From contig NZ_FOYT01000006.1 of NCBI RefSeq assembly GCF_900112175.1, positions 62,001 through 126,000 on the forward strand: a DNA stretch of 64,000 nucleotides, in the 5' to 3' direction. This DNA is from Halogeometricum rufum. GTDB lineage: Archaea; Halobacteriota; Halobacteria; Halobacteriales; Haloferacaceae. The position numbers and the translations under genes are program-made. Shown here in pieces: positions 44,558-52,850 of this stretch (the first letter of the stretch is position 1; the number at the start of each line of letters is the position of its first letter). The notes under the pieces are model-generated. The model had not been told where the DNA came from, made no database searches, and saw only the letters and a list, made by a program, of their open reading frames with translations.

Positions 44558-45574
44558 ATGGAAGAACTGTCAGGTACCGTCCTCGCCGGGCGGTCGTTCG
44601 AACCCATCCGCGGGCGCGTCGTCGTCGAGGAGGGTCGGATCGCGAGCATCGAGGAGACGGAGACCACGTCGACAGACATCGTCCTGCCGGCGTTCGTCAA
44701 CGCGCACACGCACCTGGGCGATTCCGTCGCGAAGGAAGCGGCCGTCGGACTGTCCCTCGACGACGCAGTCGCACCGCCGAACAGTCTGAAGCACCGGCGG
44801 TTGGCGACCGCCGACCGCTCCGACCTCGTGTCGGCGATGCACCGGACGCTCCGATTCATGCAGCGAACCGGCACGGCCTCCTGTCTGGACTTCAGGGAGT
44901 CCGGAGTCGCCGGGGCGCGCGCGCTTCGTGAGGCGGCGGCGTCCCTCGCTCTCGACCCGTTCGTCTTCGGGAGCGGCGACCGATCCGTCCTCGACGTCGC
45001 CGACGGGTACGGGGCCTCCGGCGCGAACGACAACGACTTCGCGGACCAGCGTGCCGCGTGCGAGGAGCGTGACCTGCCCTTCGCCATCCACGCCGGCGAA
45101 CCGGACGCGACCGACATTCACCCGGCGCTCGACCTGGACCCGAATCTGCTCGTCCACATGGTGCACGCCGAACGGGAACACCTCGAACGAGTCGCCGAGC
45201 AATCCGTTCCGGTCGCGGTCTGTCCGCGCGCGAACACCGTCCTCGACGTCGGAACGCCGCCCGTACGGGAACTGCTCGACCACACGACGGTCGCGCTCGG
45301 AACCGACAACGTGATGCTGAACCCCCCGTCGATGTTCCGGGAGATGGCGTACACGGCGAAGCGGTTCGACGTGACCGCTCGGGAGGTGTTACGGATGGCT
45401 ACCACGGCCGGTGCCGAAATCGCCGGACTCGACTGCGGCGTCGTCGCTCCCGGTCGGCGGGCGGCACTCGTCGTCCTCGACGGAGATTCGGACAACCTAG
45501 CCGGTTCGGTCGACCCGGTACGGGCGGTCGTGCGTCGGGCGACCGAGTTGGACGTCAAACGAACGCTCGTTTAG
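44558..45574 (+). CDS. Amidohydrolase, SAH/MTA-deaminase or chlorohydrolase type
   Basis: 338 residues from ATG at 44558; upstream codons of the same frame are basic and unlike the family. Metal ligands are visible: His50 and His52 in FVNAHTHLGDS, the His in FAIHAGEPD, HMVHAERE, and the Asp in ALGTDNVMLNPPSMFREM. The C-terminal GLDCGVVAPGRRAALVVLD closes the beta domain. It is shorter than typical SAH deaminases (about 430 residues). It deaminates or hydrolyses a heterocyclic substrate, probably a purine or pyrimidine derivative. Its stop overlaps the Lrp gene's stop. Confidence 0.82.
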   Translation: MEELSGTVLAGRSFEPIRGRVVVEEGRIASIEETETTSTDIVLPAFVNAHTHLGDSVAKEAAVGLSLDDAVAPPNSLKHRRLATADRSDLVSAMHRTLRFMQRTGTASCLDFRESGVAGARALREAAASLALDPFVFGSGDRSVLDVADGYGASGANDNDFADQRAACEERDLPFAIHAGEPDATDIHPALDLDPNLLVHMVHAEREHLERVAEQSVPVAVCPRANTVLDVGTPPVRELLDHTTVALGTDNVMLNPPSMFREMAYTAKRFDVTAREVLRMATTAGAEIAGLDCGVVAPGRRAALVVLDGDSDNLAGSVDPVRAVVRRATELDVKRTLV

Positions 45575-46056
45575 GAGTCGTCGGCCGCCCGACTCCCGGA
45601 ATCGAACTTCCCGAACGGCGTCGTCTCGTGGGCGCGCACGAGTACTTCGTCGGCGACGGTGAGCCCCATATCGAGGAGTTCCTGCGCGACGGGCGTGATG
45701 TCGCCGTCCGTCTCGCCGACGGCGGTCACGAGGAGGTTCTGTTCACCGGTGACCAACTCCTGGACCGAGACGACGCCGTCGATTTCCAAGATGTCGGGGA
45801 CGATGTCACCGCGTTCGGGAATCGAGGCGGTACAGTAGAGCAGCATCCGGAGCGGATACCCCGACTTCTGGTAGTCGACGTTCGCGCGGTATCCCTTGAT
45901 GACGCCCTCGGATTCGAGACGCCGGATGCGCTTGCGGACGGTGCTGTCCGACGTACCGGTCCGCTTCGCGATGTCTCCGGACGACGTGTTCCGGGCATCT
46001 TCCTGAAGTGCGTACAGGATCGCTCTGTCCACGTCGTCGATCTCCTCGTCGGCCAT
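45571..46056 (-). CDS. Lrp/AsnC-family transcription regulator
   Basis: 161 residues from ATG at 46056. The N-terminal helix-turn-helix is DVDRAILYALQEDARNTSSG and KRTGTSDSTVRKRIRRLESE; the C-terminal RAM/AsnC effector domain begins near YRANVDYQKSGYP and has VVSVQELVTGEQNLLVTAVG. Such proteins bind amino acids or other metabolites and control nearby genes. It converges on the amidohydrolase gene and their stop codons share bases 45572-45573, so regulation of that gene is plausible but unproven. Confidence 0.92.
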   Translation of the reverse strand: MADEEIDDVDRAILYALQEDARNTSSGDIAKRTGTSDSTVRKRIRRLESEGVIKGYRANVDYQKSGYPLRMLLYCTASIPERGDIVPDILEIDGVVSVQELVTGEQNLLVTAVGETDGDITPVAQELLDMGLTVADEVLVRAHETTPFGKFDSGSRAADDS

Positions 46057-46512
46057 ACTACCGTGTCGGAGAGGGAGGCACTTTACCTTTTGACGTCGGC
46101 CCGGTCGGTCCGTCGGACGCTCTGCCCGCGCCCGCACTCGCCGCGAGCGGGACCGGTCATCGTCCTTCAATATTCGGAAAGAGAGCTGTCTGCTCGGCTG
46201 GTGAATCCGTAACTGCCGACACTTTCAGCAAATATGACGAATGTGAAGAACGTTTTCGAGTTTCGGTCGTCGAAGCGGAACGTCTGGTACCAGAAGACGG
46301 TGTCGAATACTCGATGTGTTCCGGAAGAGGCCGAATAGTCGAACCGGCTCGGATTTACGCACGGGTCGAGGGGGTCGTCAGCGCGTTCTCGGGGAGAGCG
46401 GCCGGCGGTGTCGGAGTCGAGAACTTCGGACCCTCGCGAGCGGAGGGCCGGAGTTCGGCAAGTCGTCGCGGCGGCGCAGGAGGACAGGGACGGACGACAC
46501 GCGAGTGCGGAG
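46057..46512. other. Gap of about 450 bases, no clear gene
   Basis: Lies between the Lrp gene and the protease gene. A 34-residue frame on the plus strand (46234-46338, beginning MTNVKNVFEFRSSKRNV) is unusual in codon use for this genome, but has no clear promoter and no recognised relatives; I do not call it a gene. The right part is GC-rich and holds nothing recognisable. Confidence 0.45.
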
Positions 46513-47355
46513 TCAGTCGTCGGTCGACGCCCGTCCACCGCGAGTGCTGGTCGGTCCGACGGTGTCGCTCACCCGAACGGCGACGAACGCGGTAGAGGCG
46601 ATAGCCGCGTACTCGACGGCTCCGACGAGGAGGTGCATCTCGGCGGGAACGTGTACCGCGACCAGGAACGGCGGCTGATTCATCGTCGCGTGGAACAGCG
46701 CGACCAGCCACAGGTTCCTCGTCAGCGCGTACGCGAGACCGTAGGCGAGTCCCGCAAGCGTCAGTCCGAAGAGTCGCGTCGCCAGCGCGGGCCCCACGCC
46801 GTGCCCCGAGGCGAGAAACCAGTGCGGGAGGTGAAAGAGCGCGAACAGAACCGCCGCGAGCGAGACTCCCACCGCGGTCGCTCGACGGCGTCCGCCGCCG
46901 GCGAGCGCGGTGAATTTCGACTGCAGGTACGCCCGAAACGCCAGTTCCTCCGGAATCGCGGTGAAGAGCAGGGCGCTGACGAACGCCGCGAGGTACGGAA
47001 GCGGGTGAGCGACGACGCGCGACGGCGCTGGCTCGAACCCGGGGACGCCCCCGAGGGCGAGTCCGTACGCGACGACGTTGTAGAGCAGCCAGAACGCGGC
47101 GACGGCGACGGCGGCCGGTGCGAGCGAGCGGGCCGGTGGGAGAACCGACCGCGGCGAGACGCCTTCGACGGCGAACGCCCCGAGGGCGAGGGCGGCGAGG
47201 AAGAGCCCCCAGCCAACCCCGACGACGGGTGACCCGGACGCGCCCGAGGTGACGAGCGTGAGTCCGGACAGGGCGGCGACGATCAGGAGGTACGTTGCGA
47301 CGGGAACCACGGACCCGCCGTCGAACGCCGGCGGGTCGCTGTCGGTGCGCAACAT
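46513..47355 (-). CDS. CPBP-family intramembrane glutamic protease
   Basis: 280 residues with about eight helices. The family motifs are present in order: EELAFRAYLQSKF (EExxxR), FALFHLPHWF (FxxxH) and ALFHATMNQPP (HxxxN/Q). These proteins cleave within or near the membrane; in eukaryotes the same fold processes prenylated proteins, while archaeal substrates are unknown. It starts 378 bases before the divergent M14 peptidase gene. Confidence 0.88.
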   Translation of the reverse strand: MLRTDSDPPAFDGGSVVPVATYLLIVAALSGLTLVTSGASGSPVVGVGWGLFLAALALGAFAVEGVSPRSVLPPARSLAPAAVAVAAFWLLYNVVAYGLALGGVPGFEPAPSRVVAHPLPYLAAFVSALLFTAIPEELAFRAYLQSKFTALAGGGRRRATAVGVSLAAVLFALFHLPHWFLASGHGVGPALATRLFGLTLAGLAYGLAYALTRNLWLVALFHATMNQPPFLVAVHVPAEMHLLVGAVEYAAIASTAFVAVRVSDTVGPTSTRGGRASTDD

Positions 47356-47732
47356 CTCCTCGAACTTCGGGCGTCTCCGTGAAACAACCTTTCATATCCG
47401 GAGACTATCTCTCGCGGTCGGTCGGCGCTCTCGACTGCGGCCGCGAACGGTTCACGAGGGCGGATTCGGTCGATTCGTCTCGGCCTGTCGGACTCGTCTC
47501 CGGCGGTGGGTTCGGCGCCGCGAAGTGGGGGCGACTTCCCGCCGCGACCGGCGGCCGCTCCACCCGTATCAACCTTTGGGCGTTCCGTGAGTTCTGACAC
47601 TCCACTCACACATTTATCAGCGTCCCGCGAGGAGGTGCGACGAGTGTAATCAGGAGATAGCAACGGGAGGTCGGCTCTCGACCCCTCTCGAAGGTAGAAT
47701 TTCTGTCATCGCTGATTTCACCGCAAACGACA
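47356..47732. promoter_or_regulatory. Divergent region between CPBP and M14 peptidase genes
   Basis: No gene seen. An inverted repeat GTGAGT (47587-47592) / ACTCAC (47604-47609) lies directly before a TATA-like CATTTATCA at 47611-47619. That box is about 115 bases before the peptidase ATG, so the peptidase mRNA probably has a leader of around 90 bases. Confidence 0.4.
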
Positions 47733-50510
47733 ATGTCCGACCGAGATTGGTCCCTCACGTCCCGACGTACAGTCTTGCAGACAGCAGCCGCCGTTCTCGG
47801 CGGGTCTATCGCCCTCTCGCCGTCGGCGGCGGCCGCCGCCGCGCCGCCGTCGGAGCGGTTCTCCGAACGTTGGTGGGCGGTCGTCCAGAATTCAGAGGAG
47901 GAGACGACGGTTCCGACGCTGTTCGTCCTCGACGACGAGAGCGAGACGACCGCACTCGAAGAGATGGGTGTGAAGAACCTCAGGACGACGACGGCGACGG
48001 AGTCGCCCGCCGCGTACGGGGAGGTGCCGGTGAACTCGCAGGTCCTCTACTCGCTCGCCCGAGGCGACGTGGCGCGGACGGTGCTGTACGCCCCCGGCGC
48101 GAACCCCTTCTGGAAGCTCGAACACTATCCGAACCGCGTCTTTCCGGAGCCGTCGGCGGCGACCGGCTACGTCGACTACGCCGAGTTCGAGCAGGGAATC
48201 GACCGACTGGTGGACGAGCACGGTGACATGCTGCGCTACCGGTCGGTCGGCGAGAGTCCCGGATGGCTCGACCGGGAGGCGCGGTCGACGGCGCCGAAGG
48301 ACGTCTGGGTCGTCGAACTCACGAACGACGTTCGAGACCGCGAGTCGTTCGCGGAGAAGCAGAAACTGGTCGTCACGCTCGGCATCCACGGCGACGAGCG
48401 GTCGGGCGCCGAAGCCGGCATGCGCCTCGTCGAGGACGTCGTCTCCGGCGACGCGGAGTCCGTCGCGAGCGCGCTGGACGACGTCGCACTCGTGTTCCTG
48501 TTCCCGAACCCGGACGGGTGGGCGGCGAAGTCGCCGCTCCTCGTGGACGGTCGGTTCCGGGACGCGAACACGTTCAAGCGCTCGACCGCGACGGGGAACG
48601 ACCCGAACCGGCAGTATCCGACGGCCGGCTGGATCGACCCGGCGCACCACCCGGCCGAACCCCGCGGGCGGAATCTGCGAGACGACGGAGCGGGCGTCGA
48701 CGAGGACGTGCCCGAGGAACCCGTCGACTACACGGAGCAGGTGCCCGACTCGCTGGCTGTCGTCGAACACCTTCGGTCGTACGAGAACGTGACCTGGGCC
48801 GCCGACCTCCACGGGATGTTCGCGTCCGAGACGATGATGGAACTCCTGAGCGCAAACCACGCGTACGACTTCGCCGACGCGCACGCGATATTCGAGTACG
48901 CGGACCGGCTCCGAGGCCGACTCGACGAGGAGTTGGCACCACTGCTCTCGGAGCGCGAGTCCGTCCTGACGGAGGAAGTGAAGGCGATGCAGGAGGCGTA
49001 CGGGATGGACGAACGGCCGCCGGTCCCGACCGAACCGTTCGCCGCCGGGACGATATTCGACGCGGTCGGCTACTCGACGACGGGCGGTCTCGTCTCGTGG
49101 CTCGCACTCTCGGAGGAGGAGGGCGGCGTCGGCGCGCGGTCGGTGGCCTTCGAGATGGCACTCGACAACCGCCTCCGCGGGAGCATCGAGTACCGCCCCG
49201 ACCTCCTCGACCTGCAGATGGTCGGTCACCGGACGGCGATAGAGACACTCGTCGAGGCGGCGACGGCGGAGGCAGACGCGGCGGTGGAGACGCCGGACGG
49301 CGAGACCACCGCCTTCGTCGCGGCGGACGCCCTGCGCGCGTCGTCGGCGGACCTCCCGTTCGTCACCGACGACGGCGAGACGACGGACGAGGGAGACGAC
49401 GAACGAACGAGCACCGCGGAGTCGGTCACCGTCGCTCCCGACGACACGGCGACGCGGACGGTCACCGTCGCCGAGGAGACGCACAGCGTCTCGGGTCGCG
49501 TTCGCGCGGCGTCGGGCGCCGTCGACGTCGACCTGCTCGACCCCTCGGGCTCGCTCGTCAGGACGTACGAGGGCGAGACGCTCGCGACGAGCGCGAAGCG
49601 GACGATTTCGTTCGTCGTGAGCGACCCGACCCCCGGCGAGTGGACGCTACGCCTGACGAACGGCGTGGGCGGCGAGGCGACCGTCGACGTGCGAACGACC
49701 GCAGCGACCGGCGACGGGTCGCCGAACCCGCTGACGACGCTCGGCTACGAACAGCGTCAGTACGAGGTGACGCCGCTGGACGTCGTCGGCCCCTACCGGT
49801 CGTTCCTCGACCGTTCGGATGCGGTGACGACGGTGACGACTGACGACGTCTCGAACGGCGCACTCGACGGCGTCGACAACCTCGTGGTTCCCCACGGCGT
49901 CGGCACCGACCGTGACGCGTACGTCTCGGCGATAGACGACTTCGTCGCCGGCGGCGGGAACCTGGTCCTCACGGACGCCGGGGTCGAACTCCTCGGTGAC
50001 CTCTCGGCCGACCCGGCCGGGAGCGTCGACGCGGACGCGGTGTCGCGGGCGACGACCACGACGGCCGCCGTGACGGAACGCGTCGACGACAGCACCCTCC
50101 TCTCGGGGACGACGCCGATTCAGCGCGAACTCGCGAAAGCGGGAGCCCTCGGGTACGTCGTGGACGCCGCCGCCGCGGAGACGCCGATGTACCTCGTCGA
50201 CCCCGCTCCCTTCGAGTCCGACGGCGGGGACGTCGCCGGGTGGCGGGTCGTCCGTCGACAGTCCGACGGCGGCGAGTCTGACAGCGGCGAGTCCGAGGGC
50301 GACGCGAACGCGTCGGAGTCGACGGCGAAGAAAGTCGCGCTGGGGACGCTCTCCGGAGACGCCGGCACCGTCCACGTCGTCGGGAGTCTCCTCCCCGCGC
50401 CGTCCCAGTCGAACCTCCACCCGTTCGGCCTCCAGGGGCACGCCCCGTCGCACTGTGGGTACACCGTGCTCGCGAACGCGCTCGGACACGCGACGCCGCC
50501 GAGCGAGTGA
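47733..50510 (+). CDS. Tat-exported M14 zinc carboxypeptidase with C-terminal accessory domains
   Basis: 925 residues. Tat signal: SRRTVLQTAAAVLGGSIAL. The M14 catalytic set is His219 and Glu222 in GIHGDERSGAEAG (HxxE), His360 in DLHGMF and probably Glu474 in VAFEMALD. After about residue 560 come a PPC/CARDB-like beta domain (VSGRVRAASGAVDVDLLDPS) and a flavodoxin-like or ThuA-like domain (YVSAIDDFVAGGGNLVLTDA). The protein is much longer than a simple M14 domain. It should trim peptides outside the cell. Single gene. Confidence 0.88.
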   Translation: MSDRDWSLTSRRTVLQTAAAVLGGSIALSPSAAAAAAPPSERFSERWWAVVQNSEEETTVPTLFVLDDESETTALEEMGVKNLRTTTATESPAAYGEVPVNSQVLYSLARGDVARTVLYAPGANPFWKLEHYPNRVFPEPSAATGYVDYAEFEQGIDRLVDEHGDMLRYRSVGESPGWLDREARSTAPKDVWVVELTNDVRDRESFAEKQKLVVTLGIHGDERSGAEAGMRLVEDVVSGDAESVASALDDVALVFLFPNPDGWAAKSPLLVDGRFRDANTFKRSTATGNDPNRQYPTAGWIDPAHHPAEPRGRNLRDDGAGVDEDVPEEPVDYTEQVPDSLAVVEHLRSYENVTWAADLHGMFASETMMELLSANHAYDFADAHAIFEYADRLRGRLDEELAPLLSERESVLTEEVKAMQEAYGMDERPPVPTEPFAAGTIFDAVGYSTTGGLVSWLALSEEEGGVGARSVAFEMALDNRLRGSIEYRPDLLDLQMVGHRTAIETLVEAATAEADAAVETPDGETTAFVAADALRASSADLPFVTDDGETTDEGDDERTSTAESVTVAPDDTATRTVTVAEETHSVSGRVRAASGAVDVDLLDPSGSLVRTYEGETLATSAKRTISFVVSDPTPGEWTLRLTNGVGGEATVDVRTTAATGDGSPNPLTTLGYEQRQYEVTPLDVVGPYRSFLDRSDAVTTVTTDDVSNGALDGVDNLVVPHGVGTDRDAYVSAIDDFVAGGGNLVLTDAGVELLGDLSADPAGSVDADAVSRATTTTAAVTERVDDSTLLSGTTPIQRELAKAGALGYVVDAAAAETPMYLVDPAPFESDGGDVAGWRVVRRQSDGGESDSGESEGDANASESTAKKVALGTLSGDAGTVHVVGSLLPAPSQSNLHPFGLQGHAPSHCGYTVLANALGHATPPSE

Positions 50511-50690
50511 GAGCGAGGTGAGCGTCCGCGCGGTCCGGCGCGCACCCACACTCGTCCACGCCGAGGGGCGGACGGCCACTCGTGCTGCCCCGCGCGCCGG
50601 CGCCGAGAGCCGGTAACGGATACCTACCGCTAATTTTTCGGCGTAGAGAGCCCCTCAGAACCGTTTTCCAGTAACTGGGAACCGTTCCGG

Positions 50691-50727
50691 ATTTATACCT
50701 TTCACCCGGCACAAGCAGCACATGTGA
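50691..50727 (+). promoter_or_regulatory. TATA box followed by an ATG-TGA start-stop element
   Basis: ATTTATACC (50691-50699) is followed 27 bases from its centre by ATG TGA at 50722-50727, the first AUG a leaderless transcript would meet. A Shine-Dalgarno-like GAGGTGAG then precedes the DoxX ATG at 50739. The minimal start-stop could load a ribosome or tune DoxX translation. Confidence 0.35.
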
Positions 50728-50738
50728 GGTGAGACAGG

Positions 50739-51263
50739 ATGTCCTACAACGCGGCGAACCCGCTCGACAACGCGTTCGAGTTCGACCTCGATAGTCCGCT
50801 GACGGCCTACTGGCTCGCGCTCCTGCGCGTCGTCACGGGCTGGTGGTTCTTCCACGCCGGCGTGACGAAACTCATCGAGGACGGACTCGCCTTCACGTAC
50901 GGGCCGGCCTACCTGCAGCAGATGACGGGGACGGCGCTGGGTCCCATCCCGGTCTGGATGGGGAACAACCTCGGACCCCTCATCCAGGCGGGCGTCCCCC
51001 TCGGCGAGACGCTCATCGGACTGGGGCTGATGGTCGGCGCGCTGGTGCGACTGGCCTCGTTCTTCGGGGCGGTCTTCATGACCCTGTTCTGGGTCGGCAA
51101 CGCCGGCTTCGGCCACGGGCTCGTGAACGGCGACCTGATGGGCCTGCTGCTGTTCGGGACGATGATGGTGCTGGCGACGGGCCGGTACTTCGGGCTCGAC
51201 GCCATCCTCGAACAGACCACGCTGGTGAAACGACACCCGAAACTGCGGTACCTGCTCGGTTGA
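50739..51263 (+). CDS. DoxX-family (DoxD-like) membrane protein
   Basis: 174 residues, four helices. LALLRVVTGWWFFHAGVTKL and GVPLGETLIGLGLMVGALVRL are the DoxX-family marks. Some relatives are the DoxD subunit of thiosulfate:quinone oxidoreductase, but most haloarchaeal copies have no proven role. The start is supported by GAGGTGAG seven bases upstream. It forms an operon with the small membrane protein that follows. Confidence 0.85.
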   Translation: MSYNAANPLDNAFEFDLDSPLTAYWLALLRVVTGWWFFHAGVTKLIEDGLAFTYGPAYLQQMTGTALGPIPVWMGNNLGPLIQAGVPLGETLIGLGLMVGALVRLASFFGAVFMTLFWVGNAGFGHGLVNGDLMGLLLFGTMMVLATGRYFGLDAILEQTTLVKRHPKLRYLLG

Positions 51264-51271
51264 GGAGGTGA
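51262..51271 (+). promoter_or_regulatory. Strong ribosome-binding site of the second DoxX-operon gene
   Basis: GAGGAGGTGA overlaps the DoxX stop codon and lies six bases before the ATG at 51278; it is a near-perfect match to the 16S rRNA 3' end. It fits the rule that internal operon genes, unlike leaderless first genes, carry such sites. Confidence 0.6.
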
Positions 51272-51277
51272 ACGCTC

Positions 51278-51571
51278 ATGAACACGCAAACCGACATCGT
51301 CGACAAAGTGGCGTTGGCACTGAGCGGTGCCCTGGTAGTCATCGGCACCGCGGTACTGGGCACCGTGGAGATACTCGCGGGACAGCCCTACGGTGCGGCC
51401 CCGGTGACGAACGAGGCGGGCGAAATCGTCGCGACGCCCGCCGTGGACCCGGTCATCCGCACGGGCGTGGTGCTCGCCGGACTCGCGGTGCTGCTGCTGT
51501 GGGGCGTCTACAGAGCGGCCGCGGCCGAGGAAGCACCCGAACGCGAGCGTCGTGACGTCACCGCCGACTGA
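51278..51571 (+). CDS. Small two-helix membrane protein of the DoxX operon
   Basis: 97 residues: helix about 10-33, a polar loop (GQPYGAAPVTNEAGEIVATP), helix about 63-83 and a charged C-terminus. Preceded by a strong ribosome-binding site and 14 bases from the DoxX stop. Likely a partner of the DoxX protein; function unknown. Confidence 0.75.
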   Translation: MNTQTDIVDKVALALSGALVVIGTAVLGTVEILAGQPYGAAPVTNEAGEIVATPAVDPVIRTGVVLAGLAVLLLWGVYRAAAAEEAPERERRDVTAD

Positions 51572-51685
51572 GGCGGCCACCCGTTCTTCGCGGCTTTTCT
51601 CCGAGACTCCGAAACCGCGCGCACCGAAGAGAGCGGCGTCGCTCGGTACGAACGGCCGACGGTAGAATCAGTCGCTCTTACCGCG

Positions 51686-52663
51686 TCACTTCTGGCCGTA
51701 ACTCGCGACGTGGTGCTCCATGACGGTTCGCATCCCCCGGACGAGGCGGGCGACGTCGAAGCTCTCGATGTCGTATCGCTCGCCGAGTGCGTCGCGGTAT
51801 CTGCTCTCCCACTCCTCCTCGAACCGGTCGGCGACCCCGTTCTCGCGAATCGCCGCGATGGCGCGTTCGGGGTCGTCGTCGGTCGTGACGATGTCGCGTT
51901 CGAGAGCCTCGACGACGACGCCCGCCGTGTAGTCGTCCTCGTACAGTTCGCGTTCCCACGTGGTCACCCAGTTGCCGATGCGGGCCATCTTCTGCAGGTC
52001 CATGAGGAGACTCCGAAGTTGGCCGAGTTCCGTCTCGTCGAAGTCGGGCGTCCACATGAGGTCGATGCCCGCGTACGGGAACATCACCATGTTGAACGGC
52101 CCGTGGTGACGGGACTCCGCGAGGTTGGCTATCTCGCGGTTGTCGTTGAGGACGCGCGCGTAGTCCATCGCGTTCAGCGCCTGCCGAACGTCGAACTGGA
52201 ACACGTCGCGACGCGCCTCGTAGCACGGAGCGTCCGTTAATCGGCCCTTAACGCGGGTCCAAAGCTTCTCGGCGAAGCGGAGGATGTCGGTGTCGACGCC
52301 GGGCGCGTCGTAGCGGACGGACTCGGGCGCGTGCGGCAGTCGACGCGCCTGTTCGAACGTCTCCTCGTCGCCGAAGTGGTCGGCCAAGTCGTCGAGGACG
52401 GTGATGTACATCGTGAACACCGTCTTCGTCGTTTTAACCTCCTCCAAATCGGCAGACGGGACGCACGGAAGCGTGAACGCGTCGAACAGGTTGTGGATCC
52501 ACTTCCACAGGAACCGGTCTCTGTCGCCGACGCGGCGGTCGTACTCGTCGGACAGTTCGACGACGCACTGCGGCAGTTCGGTCTTTCGGACGGTTTCGAT
52601 ACACTCTGCGTGGTTCCCCCCAAGGATACCACCGGACTGTTGGTATGCTGCTCTCCCCGACAT
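51686..52663 (-). CDS. Class I terpene-synthase-like protein
   Basis: 325 residues, nearly all helical. It carries both metal-binding motifs of class I terpene synthases: an Asp-rich DDLAD at 91-95 within MYITVLDDLADHFGDEE, and an NSE-type triad N231, T235, E239 in RIGNWVTTWERELYEDD, followed by basic and acidic residues as in active enzymes. The length is that of bacterial mono-domain cyclases. It should ionise a prenyl diphosphate (geranyl, farnesyl or geranylgeranyl) and may cyclise it; product unknown. A GTATTAATC box 28 bases before the ATG gives a leaderless promoter. Divergent from the Bat-type regulator. Confidence 0.78.
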   Translation of the reverse strand: MSGRAAYQQSGGILGGNHAECIETVRKTELPQCVVELSDEYDRRVGDRDRFLWKWIHNLFDAFTLPCVPSADLEEVKTTKTVFTMYITVLDDLADHFGDEETFEQARRLPHAPESVRYDAPGVDTDILRFAEKLWTRVKGRLTDAPCYEARRDVFQFDVRQALNAMDYARVLNDNREIANLAESRHHGPFNMVMFPYAGIDLMWTPDFDETELGQLRSLLMDLQKMARIGNWVTTWERELYEDDYTAGVVVEALERDIVTTDDDPERAIAAIRENGVADRFEEEWESRYRDALGERYDIESFDVARLVRGMRTVMEHHVASYGQK

Positions 52664-52686
52664 ACCCGGATTAATTTAGTGCTAAC

Positions 52687-52695
52687 GTATTAATC
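52687..52695 (-). promoter_or_regulatory. TATA box of the terpene-synthase-like gene
   Basis: GATTAATAC on the minus strand, centred 28 bases before the ATG at 52663. It lies in the 187-base divergent region shared with the Bat-type regulator gene. Confidence 0.55.
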
Positions 52696-52850
52696 TTCCC
52701 ACTTAATGTTCGTATTTTACAGAAATTCAGTGATTAGAGAAGTTATTTCTATCCTGTCGGTCTGGGGTTGCCACTATGTTCAGGTATTCTTGAATATACG
52801 TTACGTTCGGATACGACCACTTATTGCCGGCGAACGTTAGGACACTCCCA

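Noticed and set aside
46234-46338. 34-residue plus-strand frame before the CPBP gene
   Set aside because: Codon use is odd for the genome, no promoter was found at leaderless distance and no relatives are recognised; kept only as a remark.
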